From: Bradyrhizobium icense
Lineage (GTDB): Bacteria > Pseudomonadota > Alphaproteobacteria > Rhizobiales > Xanthobacteraceae
Assembly: GCF_001693385.1 (NCBI RefSeq)
Contig: NZ_CP016428.1
Span: forward strand, 5,952,001 to 6,016,000
Reading direction: 5' to 3'
Length of the DNA: 64,000 bases
The translations under genes were made by a program, and so were the position numbers. The notes beneath the pieces were generated by a model, which saw only the letters and a list, made by a program, of their open reading frames with translations, searched no databases and was not told the DNA's origin. This document shows, one piece after another, positions 45,061-53,879 of the stretch (positions within the stretch are counted from its first letter, which is position 1; each line of letters opens with the position of its first letter).

Positions 45061-45945
45061 CTACTGCCGCTTCTGCCCGTTCGGTGTCCTCGCCGGTGGC
45101 GCCGGCGCTGGCGGAGGGGCCGCCGCCTGACTGTTGCTGCTGCCTCCCCCGAAGATCACCCGGGTCGGGTTGCGGTCGAAATTGTTCACGGCGCGGCTGA
45201 TGTCGGAAAGCGTGCGGCGGCCATCGGCCATCAGTGCGCCCGATCGCTTGTCGAAATCCTCGGCCAGTTCGCGGATCGATTTCACCATGAGATTCAATTC
45301 GCCACCGGCAGCGCCGCCTGCGATCGTGTTCAGCCCGAGCATGAGACTGTCGGCCTTGCCCATGACGCCATCGACCCTGAGCATGACGTTGTCGATCTTC
45401 TCGGAGTTGCGCGCGAGTGCGGCCGTAAAGGTCTCGAGGTTTCGCAGCGAGTTCTTCACCGATTCCTGATTGTCGGCGACAAGCCGGTTGACGTTCTGCA
45501 ATGTGGCGCGGATCGACTCCGTGACATCCTGCAGCGCGCTCGGATCGGCGGTCAGCATCGGGACGCCATCCTCATCGAGCGGCACGGCAGGAGCGCTCTC
45601 CTCGCCGCCCTTCAGCGAGATGGCGGCGACACCTGTCAGCCCCTGGAATTCGAGACCGACGAGCGTGTCTTTCCGAATCGGCGCGTTGTTCTCGACCATC
45701 GCGAGTGCGACCACGCGCCGCGGATTGTCGAGTTTGACCGAAACAACCTCCCCTATCCTAATACCGTTAAAGTTGACGCTGCCGCCGTTGCGCAACCCGG
45801 ACGCCGGACCTTCGAATACAATGCGGATCGGGCTGCGCAGCTTGGTGGTGTGCAGGCTCTGAAACCACAGCACGAAGCCGAACGCGGCGGCGATCACCGC
45901 CAGCGTGAAGGCCCCGATCAGGACGTAATTCGCCCGTGTTTCCAT
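45061..45945 (-). CDS. mlaD: MlaD-like MCE-domain lipid transport protein
   Basis: A 294-residue protein with an N-terminal membrane anchor (NYVLIGAFTLAVIAAAFGFVL) and an MCE domain (SPIRIVFEGPASGLRNGGSV, then NFNGIRIGEVVSVKLDNPRR). A helical region follows (LVADNQESVKNSLRNLETFT) that in other MlaD proteins forms a hexameric barrel carrying phospholipids. The C-terminus is Pro/Ala-rich. MlaD is the periplasm-facing ring of the inner-membrane MlaFEDB complex that keeps outer-membrane lipid asymmetry. It is 110 bp from mlaF, so probably the third gene of the mlaE-mlaF-mlaD operon. Confidence 0.88.
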   Translation of the reverse strand: METRANYVLIGAFTLAVIAAAFGFVLWFQSLHTTKLRSPIRIVFEGPASGLRNGGSVNFNGIRIGEVVSVKLDNPRRVVALAMVENNAPIRKDTLVGLEFQGLTGVAAISLKGGEESAPAVPLDEDGVPMLTADPSALQDVTESIRATLQNVNRLVADNQESVKNSLRNLETFTAALARNSEKIDNVMLRVDGVMGKADSLMLGLNTIAGGAAGGELNLMVKSIRELAEDFDKRSGALMADGRRTLSDISRAVNNFDRNPTRVIFGGGSSNSQAAAPPPAPAPPARTPNGQKRQ

Positions 45946-46055
45946 AATTCAAGGTACTCCGAAATCAGATCTATCCAGCGTCGCCGATAGACCCGTCATT
46001 ATCTCATGTTTGAGCACGGTCTGATCCGAAAAACCGATCACACTTTTGGGGGACC

Positions 46056-46826
46056 CTAACCCATCACAGCGCGGGCGCGCTTGCCGTGGAAATATTGCCT
46101 CAGCCAGGGATGCTGTGAGGCCTGCATGTCGGCAATCGATCCTGCTGCAATGATCTTACCGTTCCCTAAAACCGCGATGCGGTCGCAGGCCGTGTAAAGG
46201 CTGTCGAGATCATGGGTTACCATGAAAACTGTCAGGCCCAAAGTACGCTGCAGGGTGCGCACCAGCTCGTCGAAATCCCCGGCGCCGATCGGATCGAGGC
46301 CCGAGGTCGGCTCGTCCAAAAACACAAGTTCGGGATCGAGCGCGAGCGCCCGCGCCAGCGCCACGCGCTTGATCATGCCGCCCGAAAGCTCGGACGGATA
46401 ACGGTCGGCGACCTCGGGCCGCAGGCCGACCATGCCGAGCTTGGCCACCATGATTTCGTCGAGCAGCCGCTGCGAGACGTTGAGATATTCGCGCACCGGA
46501 AACTGGATATTCTGCCGCACGGTGAGAGAAGAAAACAGCGCGCCTTGCTGAAACAGGATGCCCCAGCGGCGCTCGATGCCGCGGCGCTCGGACGCGCTCG
46601 CCGCGTCGAGATCGACGCCGAACACCTCGATCCGTCCACTGAGCTTGGGTACCAGACCGATGATGGTGCGCGTCAGCACCGATTTGCCAGCGCCGGAGGG
46701 ACCGACAAATCCCAAAATCTCGCCGCGCTTGACGTCCAGATTGAGCCCGTCGAGCACCCGCGTCTTGCCGAACTGCACGGTGATGTCGCGGACGCGGATG
46801 ATGGCGTCGGAGATTTCGCCCACCAT
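46056..46826 (-). CDS. mlaF: MlaF-like ABC transporter ATP-binding protein
   Basis: A 256-residue ATPase, start MVGEISDAIIRVRDITVQFG. Walker A is GPSGAGKS, the signature LSGGM, and Walker B LVFLDEPTSGLD with His switch in VTHDLDSLY. The best family fit is MlaF/Ttg2A, which powers lipid transfer with MlaE and MlaD. The ATG at 46826 begins 2 bp after the mlaE stop; a long in-frame extension in another gene was rejected. No downstream toluene tolerance genes are seen. Confidence 0.93.
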   Translation of the reverse strand: MVGEISDAIIRVRDITVQFGKTRVLDGLNLDVKRGEILGFVGPSGAGKSVLTRTIIGLVPKLSGRIEVFGVDLDAASASERRGIERRWGILFQQGALFSSLTVRQNIQFPVREYLNVSQRLLDEIMVAKLGMVGLRPEVADRYPSELSGGMIKRVALARALALDPELVFLDEPTSGLDPIGAGDFDELVRTLQRTLGLTVFMVTHDLDSLYTACDRIAVLGNGKIIAAGSIADMQASQHPWLRQYFHGKRARAVMG

Positions 46827-46828
46827 GG

Positions 46829-47971
46829 TCACATCCCGATCGACGCAAAGAAGATGGCAAACACGCCGTCCATCACGATCACGAAGAAGATTCCCTTCAC
46901 CACCGAGGACGTGGTGTGCTGCCCGAGCGACTCGGCGCTGCCCTGCACCGCCAGTCCCTCGACGCAGGCGACGATTCCGATGACGGCCGCCATCACCGGC
47001 GCCTTGATGAGGCCGACGATGAAATGGTCGATCGAGATGGCATCGCGCAACCGCAGCAGGAACGCTTCGGGCTCGACCCCGCCATAGAGCCATGCCACCA
47101 GCCCGCCGCCGTAAAGCGCCGCCATCGCTCCGAGGAACGCCAATATCGGCAATGCCAGCACCAGGGCCAGCATCCGCGGCAGGATCAAAACCTCGATCGG
47201 ATCGAAACCCATCGTGCGCAGCGCATCGATTTCTTCCCGCATCTTCATCGAGCCGAGCTCGGCGGTGTAGGCCGAGCCCGAGCGGCCGGCTACCATGATC
47301 GCCACCAACAGCACGCCGATCTCGCGCAGCACCAGCACGCCCAGCATGTCCACCACGAAAATGTCGGCGCCGAACTTGCGGAAATGGAAAATGCCCTGCT
47401 GCGAGATGATGCAGCCGATCAGGAAGGTGATCAGCACCACGATCGGCACCGCACGCCAGCACACCTGCTCCAGATGATGGATGGTCGAGGTCAGGCGGAA
47501 ATTACGGGGGCGAATGAGGACATGTGCGGCCGCGGCGAGCACCGCGCCGAGCATGTCGATCAGCCCGATCAAGGTGCCGCCAATGCCGGCCACGGCGCGG
47601 CCGATCTGCTCCAGCATGCCCGATATCGTTACCCGGTCAGTTTCGACGATTGGCTCGGCCTTCACCCGCCGCACCTCGTCGACAAGGCTGGAATAATTGG
47701 CCGAGAGCCCGGCGATCTCTGCCTCGACGCCGCCCTGGGTCAGGCTGCGGCGCAACCGCTCGATCAGCCAGGCGCCGAACGTGTCGAGCTTCGACACTTG
47801 CGAGACGTCGATCAAGATGTTGGGACGGGTCCCGCTGAGCTTCTCGGCGTCGGCGACCATGCGTTCCAGCACCGGCGCAAAGCGCGCCGTCCAGGAGCCG
47901 GCCGCGCACAGTGCCAGCCCGTTGCCCCTGGCTATCCGCTCCAATGTCGGGTCGCTGCTCAAAATGCCCAC
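46829..47971 (-). CDS. mlaE: MlaE-like permease with N-terminal STAS domain
   Basis: A 380-residue permease. Residues 1-105 are a STAS domain (ILIDVSQVSKLDTFGAWLIE), corresponding to MlaB fused to the permease, a standard alphaproteobacterial layout. Residues 115-380 are the MlaE core with about five helices, including FLIGCIISQQGIFHFRKFGA, the conserved REIGVLLVAIMVAGRSGSAY, and GSMKMREEIDALRTMGFDPI. It forms the inner-membrane channel for phospholipid exchange. First gene of an mlaE-mlaF-mlaD operon. Divergent from the dipeptide epimerase at 48101. Confidence 0.93.
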   Translation of the reverse strand: MGILSSDPTLERIARGNGLALCAAGSWTARFAPVLERMVADAEKLSGTRPNILIDVSQVSKLDTFGAWLIERLRRSLTQGGVEAEIAGLSANYSSLVDEVRRVKAEPIVETDRVTISGMLEQIGRAVAGIGGTLIGLIDMLGAVLAAAAHVLIRPRNFRLTSTIHHLEQVCWRAVPIVVLITFLIGCIISQQGIFHFRKFGADIFVVDMLGVLVLREIGVLLVAIMVAGRSGSAYTAELGSMKMREEIDALRTMGFDPIEVLILPRMLALVLALPILAFLGAMAALYGGGLVAWLYGGVEPEAFLLRLRDAISIDHFIVGLIKAPVMAAVIGIVACVEGLAVQGSAESLGQHTTSSVVKGIFFVIVMDGVFAIFFASIGM

Positions 47972-48100
47972 CCCTCGGCCGATACCGAAGCAAAACGCTA
48001 GGGTTCCGCACGCCGTACCGCCTTGTCGAATCTGCCCCTAACCAGCCATAGTTGGTAGCGGCGGGCAAGCTTACGGTTCAGAAAATTGCCAGATTTTAAA

Positions 48101-49096
48101 ATGACTTCCAGCCTATCTCGAAAGCTTGCCGTCAGCATCGAACGTTGGCCTATCGCAGGCGCGTTCACCATCAGCCGCGGCGCCAAAACCGAGGCCGTTA
48201 CTGTCGTCGCCACCGTGAGCCAGGGGGACCGTACCGGGCGCGGCGAATGCGTGCCCTACCCGCGTTACGGCGAGACGGCGGAAGCGACGCTTGAAGCCCT
48301 TAATGCGATGCAGGAACGCCTTGCCAAGGGACTGGACCGAGCAGCCCTGCAGGCGGCAATGCCCGCCGGCGCTGCTCGCAACGCGCTGGATTGCGCGCTA
48401 TTGGATCTCGAAGCCAAGAACTCGGGTCAACGGGTCTGGACCCTGCTCGGCCGGCCGGCGCCACGCCCCTGCACCACCGCCTTCACGATCTCGCTTGGTA
48501 CCCCGGACGCAATGGCGGCGGCGACCGCCAAGGCCGCGCACCGGCCGCTGCTCAAGATCAAGCTCGGCGGCGACGGCGATGACGCGCGGATTGCGGCGGT
48601 CCGCAAGGCGGCACCCGAATCCGAATTGATCGTCGATGCCAACGAGGCCTGGACGCCGGACAACCTCGAATACAACCTCGTCGCCTGCGCCAACGCCGGC
48701 ATCACGCTGGTCGAGCAGCCTTTGCCCGCCGGGCGGGATGAGGCGCTGGCGCGCATCAAGCGTCCGATCGCGGTCTGTGCCGACGAAAGCGTGCACGACC
48801 GCGCTTCGCTCGAAGGCCTGCGCGCGCGCTATGATGCCGTCAACATCAAGCTCGACAAGACTGGCGGGCTCACCGAGGCGCTCGCAATGGCGGATGCCGC
48901 CCGAGCTCTAGGCTTCGAGATCATGATCGGTTGCATGGTCGCGACCTCGCTGGCGATGGCGCCAGCCATGCTGCTCGCGCAACAGGCCAGGTTCGTCGAC
49001 CTCGACGGTCCCCTGTTGCTGGCGCGCGACCGCGATGGCGGGCTGCGTTACCATGGGAGCCTGGTCTATCCGCCGGAAGCCGCCTTGTGGGGCTGA
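48101..49096 (+). CDS. L-Ala-D/L-Glu epimerase (enolase superfamily)
   Basis: A 331-residue enzyme of the mandelate racemase/muconate lactonizing group. Catalytic lysines fit LLKIKLGG (K152-x-K154) and NIKLDKTGG (K250), with metal ligands D179 (VDANEAW), E206 (LVEQPLP) and D228 (CADESVHD). These positions match E. coli YcjG, which epimerises L-Ala-D-Glu from peptidoglycan turnover. Start ATG at 48101 rather than the TTG at 48086. The 3-prime end overlaps the convergent MFS gene by 31 bp. Confidence 0.9.
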   Translation: MTSSLSRKLAVSIERWPIAGAFTISRGAKTEAVTVVATVSQGDRTGRGECVPYPRYGETAEATLEALNAMQERLAKGLDRAALQAAMPAGAARNALDCALLDLEAKNSGQRVWTLLGRPAPRPCTTAFTISLGTPDAMAAATAKAAHRPLLKIKLGGDGDDARIAAVRKAAPESELIVDANEAWTPDNLEYNLVACANAGITLVEQPLPAGRDEALARIKRPIAVCADESVHDRASLEGLRARYDAVNIKLDKTGGLTEALAMADAARALGFEIMIGCMVATSLAMAPAMLLAQQARFVDLDGPLLLARDRDGGLRYHGSLVYPPEAALWG

Positions 49097-50265
49097 TGCG
49101 AGAGCCGCACCCGCGCCAGCCAGACTACCAGCCCGCCAAGCGCCGCCATCACCGCCATTACGTAATAGATGCCCTGTCCCCAGTTCTCATACATCATGCC
49201 TGACGCGACCGAAGCGAGGCCGGCGACGATGCCGCCGCAGGCGGTCAGATAGCCCTGTGCCCGCGCCATCACCTGGCTGGGCACGTGATGCAGCATCAAT
49301 CCCATGATGCCGACCTGCGTCAGCCCAAAACTCAGCGCATGCGCGAGCTGAACGATCGCGAGAACAGCGAGCGGCAGGTCCTGCGCCGTCAAAACCCAAC
49401 GCGCGGCTGCGCTCAGCGCCGCAATCACCACCAGCATCGACGGCTGCAGGCTGAATCGCGGCGACAGGGCGAACAGCACGATCTCGGCGATCACGCCGAG
49501 CACCCATAGAACTGCAATCGTCAACCCGTCGAACCCCGCTTGTTGCCAGGCAATCGATGCGAAAATGTAATACGCGGCATGGCTGCCCTGGATCAGCGCC
49601 GAGGCCACGATGATCGCGATGAAGCCGCCGTCGCGCAGCAGCGCGCTCGCGTCGCCCGTGGCCGGCCGAGCGAGCTTGGCATCGTCCAGCGGCTCCAGCG
49701 CGAGGCTGGCGAGCGCCCCGAGCGCCGCCGAGCCGGCGATGATCCAGATCAGATTTCGGGCGGCGATGAGATCGAACAGCATGCCGCAGACCAGCGCGCC
49801 GAGGACGAAGGCGGCCGAGCCCCATAGCCGCAACGGTCCGTAGTTGAGGCCGTAGCGTTTCACCCCCCGTAACGCATAGGCATCCGTGAGCGGCACCATG
49901 GGCGTCCACAGGCAGCAGGTCAGCCCGTAGATCAGGAACACCAGCACCGGTAAATGCTGGGTGCCGAGGACGAAAAAGCCCAAGGCGGTGGCAAAGGCGG
50001 TCACGATGATGCCGCCGCGCAAGGCCTGGCGCCGTTCCGCAAAGCCCGTCACCAGCGGAAGCGCCGTAAACCTGGTCACCGGAGGCACGGCCGTGATCAG
50101 CCCTATCCAAAACGCATCGATCCCAACCGCCTTCAACCATACCGTGAAAAACGGCAGATGGGTGCCGGTCATGCCGAACAGCGTGCCGTAAAACAGGGCA
50201 ACCCGGGTCGCGAATCGCCTCGATGCGTCTTGAGAAGCGATGGGGATTTGTGATTCGCTTGGCAT
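49066..50265 (-). CDS. MFS transporter (HcaT/nucleoside-type MFS_1-like)
   Basis: A 399-residue carrier with 12 hydrophobic segments, starting MPSESQIPIASQDASRRFAT. The first helix region FYGTLFGMTGTHLPFFTVWL is the hallmark of the MFS_1_like group (HcaT, LacY-related). Conserved loop AERRQALRGGI lies between helices 2 and 3. Substrate is unknown, possibly an aromatic acid or nucleoside. The ATG at 50265 is favoured; the longer frame to 50343 has a polar lead. Overlaps the epimerase at the 3-prime side. Head-to-head with the acidic protein at 50342. Confidence 0.85.
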   Translation of the reverse strand: MPSESQIPIASQDASRRFATRVALFYGTLFGMTGTHLPFFTVWLKAVGIDAFWIGLITAVPPVTRFTALPLVTGFAERRQALRGGIIVTAFATALGFFVLGTQHLPVLVFLIYGLTCCLWTPMVPLTDAYALRGVKRYGLNYGPLRLWGSAAFVLGALVCGMLFDLIAARNLIWIIAGSAALGALASLALEPLDDAKLARPATGDASALLRDGGFIAIIVASALIQGSHAAYYIFASIAWQQAGFDGLTIAVLWVLGVIAEIVLFALSPRFSLQPSMLVVIAALSAAARWVLTAQDLPLAVLAIVQLAHALSFGLTQVGIMGLMLHHVPSQVMARAQGYLTACGGIVAGLASVASGMMYENWGQGIYYVMAVMAALGGLVVWLARVRLSHQPHKAASGG

Positions 50266-50341
50266 CAATTCAATTGCGATTCGGTCAATATCGTGTTGTT
50301 TCGTTATCGCAATGCGCGCTGATTTGCGCGAAGAGTTTGAC

Positions 50342-51634
50342 ATGGCCGACGAAGCATTCGCCCTATCGCCGATCTCAGCACGCGCCGCGCTGCCGAGCGA
50401 GGAGGACTATGCTGCGATCGCCGAAGCCTTCATGGAGACTTCGCGGGGCCGCTGGTTCCTGACCGAATACGCCAAACGCAACCGCAATGCCGACACCCGC
50501 ATGGTGCTGGACGCGGTGGCGCGGATCGAGCAAAGCCTCACCGCCCAGCGGGAAGAGAACCTTCAGCGGGAAGCAAATTTGCAGCGGGAGGAAGGGCTTT
50601 CGGCGCAGCAGGCGGCCGAGGCCGTCGCTGCAGCTACCGCGGCGCAGGAGCGCCTGACCGAGGCGCTCGCCGCCATCCGCAGCGCGGTCGAGGCGGCCGA
50701 GGAATCGGCGGTCGAGGCGCTCGACAGCCTCGCCCTGGAACAGCGGCTGGCGCCGGTCCGCAAGGGCGCGCGGGTGCTGCGCGAAATCGCCTGGCGGTTG
50801 CGGGAAATCGGCAATGACGGACGAATTTGCGACCTGATCGATTCGCAGGTTACCGTCATCGAAAGGGGCACCGACCAGTTCTCCTCCGAGGAGGCAAGAG
50901 CAGCCCTCCGTGCTGCCTTTGCCGCCCTTCAGGACCGGCTTGTGGAATTCGGGGACGACGGCAGCGCACCGGCTACCGAGCCCGAGGCGGCGACTGCGCC
51001 ATTCCCGGCCGCGCAGGAAATGCCGCCGGGAGCGGAAACAGCCTTCGCGCAGGAAGCACCGGGAGCGGCTGAGACGCCATTCACTTCGATGGCCGCATCC
51101 GCGCTGGCCGCGGCGGCCGCAGCGGAAGCCATGCTGACGGAAGCGGAAACGCCGCTCGCTGCCGAGACCGCGCCCGCTCAGGAGGCATCGGGGGAAGATA
51201 CCTCGGTGCAAGACGCACCTGTCCAATCCACGGCCACCCAAGACAATTCGGCCCGGGACGCTGATGCGCAAGACGAGGCGATCCTCGACATGATCGCGAT
51301 GGAGATGGGCGCGCCGGACCCAATCAGCGACGAGGAAATCGCCGAAGCGGTAGCTGAGCAGGTCCGCTTGGCGGAGCCTGCGCCGATCGCCCCTGAGATC
51401 GTCGCTGAAGCGCCCGAACCGGTCACCACGCCGTCGCCGCCACCGGTCCAACAGACGGTTCAGCCGCCTCCGCCGCCCGCAACCGCACCGGCGCCCGTGG
51501 CGGCCGTAGAAATGTCGCTCGGCTCGACGCTCATCGCGAGCGGCATGCTGCGAAAGCCGATCACGGCGGCCAACGACCCGCTGGCGCCGATCCGGCGCAT
51601 GAGCCAGGCCGAGAAGATCGCGTTCTTCTCGTAA
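50342..51634 (+). CDS. Acidic Ala/Pro/Glu-rich protein of unknown function
   Basis: A 430-residue cytosolic protein. The N-terminal block DYAAIAEAFMETSRGRWFLT, continuing EYAKRNRNADTRMVLDAVAR, is a conserved alphaproteobacterial motif. Residues about 70-130 are a Glu/Ala-rich coiled coil (QREENLQREANLQREEGLSA). Residues 200-400 are a low-complexity Pro/Ala/Glu spacer. The last 35 residues include GSTLIASGMLRKPITAANDP and LAPIRRMSQAEKIAFFS, a short conserved end. No signal or membrane part. The layout suggests a scaffold or adaptor, but no function is assigned. Confidence 0.6.
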   Translation: MADEAFALSPISARAALPSEEDYAAIAEAFMETSRGRWFLTEYAKRNRNADTRMVLDAVARIEQSLTAQREENLQREANLQREEGLSAQQAAEAVAAATAAQERLTEALAAIRSAVEAAEESAVEALDSLALEQRLAPVRKGARVLREIAWRLREIGNDGRICDLIDSQVTVIERGTDQFSSEEARAALRAAFAALQDRLVEFGDDGSAPATEPEAATAPFPAAQEMPPGAETAFAQEAPGAAETPFTSMAASALAAAAAAEAMLTEAETPLAAETAPAQEASGEDTSVQDAPVQSTATQDNSARDADAQDEAILDMIAMEMGAPDPISDEEIAEAVAEQVRLAEPAPIAPEIVAEAPEPVTTPSPPPVQQTVQPPPPPATAPAPVAAVEMSLGSTLIASGMLRKPITAANDPLAPIRRMSQAEKIAFFS

Positions 51635-51767
51635 CGCGCTGCCACCTTAAGCTCACCGGCTTCCATGACGCGCCTGCAGCATTTTTGTTGCACTTGCGAA
51701 TAGTTCGCTTTCCGGTTGCTTCACTTCCTCGCCGAGATCAAGCTGGCGCAATTGCCTCCTTGCGGAG

Positions 51768-52715
51768 ATGGCCGTGAAAACCAAAATCATCATCAATCCG
51801 ATGGCGAACAAGGGTAAATGCGGCAAGCGGTGGCCACAGATTTGCGCTGAACTCGAACGACATCTTGGCCCGCTCGCGTCCTCGGATGTTGCGATGACGC
51901 GCGGGCGCAATCACGCCACCCAATTGGCGCGGGAAGCAGTCGAGGCCGGGTATCGCCGCCTGGTGTCGGTCGGCGGCGATGGCACCTTCAGCGAGATGAT
52001 GAACGGCGTGATCGCGGATGATCGCCCGATCGCGCCCAACCTCGTGTTGGCGCAAGTGCCGGCTGGCACCTCGAACGAACTTTCCCGCTCCTTTGGCCAG
52101 CTTTCCCTCGCCGAGGCCAGCAAGGCCATCGCCATGGGGCACACGCGCAACATCGATGTGTTCCGCGCCGACGCCAGAGGCTATGAAGGCAATCAAGTGA
52201 CGCGCTACGGCTTCGTGCTCGCCATCGTCGGCGCCGCCGCCACGATTTCCTGGCGCGCTCAGCGTGTGCCACTGTTGAAGCGACTCGGCCCGATCAGCTA
52301 CGTGCTGATGACGGCGTTCACGACGCTGACCTATAGTCCGCGTCCCTACCGTATCAGGATCGACGACGAGGCCGAACAGAACCTGGCGATGTGGTCCTTG
52401 ATGCTGTGCAGTTTCGACGGCGCTGGCGAAGGCCTGATGCTCGCGCCGGGCGCAGACCCCGGCGACCGCAAGCTCGATCTGATCCTGGTCGGCGACATCG
52501 GGCATTGGGAGACCCTGACCAAGATCGTCCCCAGGCTCGGCGACGGCAGCTATCTGGCGCACCCGAAAGTCTCGCGGCGCCACGCGACGCAGGTCACCAT
52601 CGACAGCGATCGGATGGTCCGCGCCGATGTCGACGGCGAAAGCATCGGACAATTGCCGATGTCGATCACGATGCTGCCGTTCCACCTGAAGATGGCGGCG
52701 GTCAAGCGGCCGTAG
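51768..52715 (+). CDS. Diacylglycerol kinase-like lipid kinase (YegS/LCB5 family)
   Basis: A 315-residue protein with the DAGK catalytic motif VSVGGDGTFSEMMNGV and the second family block VPAGTSNELSRSFG. MANKG near the N-terminus and GEGLMLAPGADPGDRKLDLI later also match. The enzyme should phosphorylate a lipid such as diacylglycerol or a sphingolipid-like base. The ATG at 51768 overlaps its ribosome site; a GTG at 51774 with GGAG at better spacing is an alternative start. It follows the acidic protein by 133 bp with no terminator visible. Confidence 0.9.
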   Translation: MAVKTKIIINPMANKGKCGKRWPQICAELERHLGPLASSDVAMTRGRNHATQLAREAVEAGYRRLVSVGGDGTFSEMMNGVIADDRPIAPNLVLAQVPAGTSNELSRSFGQLSLAEASKAIAMGHTRNIDVFRADARGYEGNQVTRYGFVLAIVGAAATISWRAQRVPLLKRLGPISYVLMTAFTTLTYSPRPYRIRIDDEAEQNLAMWSLMLCSFDGAGEGLMLAPGADPGDRKLDLILVGDIGHWETLTKIVPRLGDGSYLAHPKVSRRHATQVTIDSDRMVRADVDGESIGQLPMSITMLPFHLKMAAVKRP

Positions 52716-52733
52716 GCGAGTTCGTCACGGTCG

Positions 52734-53804
52734 CTACAGACCCTGGAATTTGAACGGTGCTGTCTCCTTGAAGTGCCTCACCGCGTTCCCGGCGAAGACG
52801 TTCCGTTGATCCTTACCCAGATCGAGCTTCATGACCTTGCCCGTCTGCGGTGCAAAATTCACGTCCTTCAAATCGACCCAGAACGTGTTGGGGGTCAGGG
52901 CGGACTCGAAGAAATACAGTTTGCGTTTGTGATCGGCCACGGTGCGCCAACGCGTCGACGAAATGTTGGGTTCGTCTGGAGTAGCGATCCCATAAGGGAC
53001 CGACACGTTGTGCATGATGCTGAGCACGCTCGCCAGCGCGATGACGGGGTCCTCATTCCTCGGTATTGCGTTTACATAAAAGGATGCCCGCGCGAACCGG
53101 TCGGCTGAACGGTTCGTTCCGGGAAGCATGACCGTGCCGCCGATCTCCTTCCAATACGCATTGAGAGCCAGTTGGTGCTCGAAGGTCGGAGAATTGGTCA
53201 TCACGTGATACTGGCGGCCATGATGAATGGCCTGCTTGCCGCCGATATATTCAACGATCGCGCTGTCACCGGTAGCGTCTGACATCGACAAATGAAGGGT
53301 CGCCAGCCGCGTGTCACCGGGGATGGTGTCGGTGACGATCGTGAACGGCTCCCGTCGAAGAACGTTGACCGCTTCTTCGACCGTCGCAAAATTGTCGAGG
53401 ACGTATTGCGCCCATGCCGCAATGGAAAGGCCGGGTTTTGATTGATCGAAAACCGGGTATTCGGATTCAGCAAGCCACAGAATATTGGCGGATAATCCCG
53501 CTTCGTTCAATCCATCGGATGTCGAAATGTCAAAGGCGGAGGCAATCACGCTGCCGTACTTCGAAACCCACTTCAACGAGTTCGGCCCGGCTTCTCCGCT
53601 GCGCTCCATCCCCCTCGGGAATATCCAGAGATTGGTGGCGATATCGGACTTCCAATCCATTGATCGGCCTGTGATCACTTCGTCGTTCGCCCCCAGATAG
53701 ACGATGCGGGTACAGGCCTCAGCGTGGATCAAGGGCAGAGGTATGGAGCCGGCTAACATGCTCGCGCACAGAGTTGCCGCGAGCGATTTGTTGCGTGTGG
53801 ACAT
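52734..53804 (-). CDS. Secreted linear amide hydrolase (choloylglycine hydrolase / penicillin acylase V family)
   Basis: A 356-residue Ntn-hydrolase. Signal sequence ends at HAEA, leaving Cys31 as the N-terminal nucleophile in ACTRIVYLG. GRSMDW (substrate-site Arg and Asp) follows. NAE in DGLNEAGLSANILWL and TNSPTFEHQ fit family loops. Gram-negative members deacylate bile salts, penicillin V or N-acyl-homoserine lactones; the substrate here is unknown. The ATG at 53804 starts the signal. It is 75 bp behind the amidohydrolase, likely one transcript. Confidence 0.88.
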   Translation of the reverse strand: MSTRNKSLAATLCASMLAGSIPLPLIHAEACTRIVYLGANDEVITGRSMDWKSDIATNLWIFPRGMERSGEAGPNSLKWVSKYGSVIASAFDISTSDGLNEAGLSANILWLAESEYPVFDQSKPGLSIAAWAQYVLDNFATVEEAVNVLRREPFTIVTDTIPGDTRLATLHLSMSDATGDSAIVEYIGGKQAIHHGRQYHVMTNSPTFEHQLALNAYWKEIGGTVMLPGTNRSADRFARASFYVNAIPRNEDPVIALASVLSIMHNVSVPYGIATPDEPNISSTRWRTVADHKRKLYFFESALTPNTFWVDLKDVNFAPQTGKVMKLDLGKDQRNVFAGNAVRHFKETAPFKFQGL

Positions 53805-53879
53805 GACGCTCTCCTGTAACGATCCCCCCAATAGCCGAGCGGGCGACTGATAGCCGGGCACGATGGAACGTCAGCTAGT

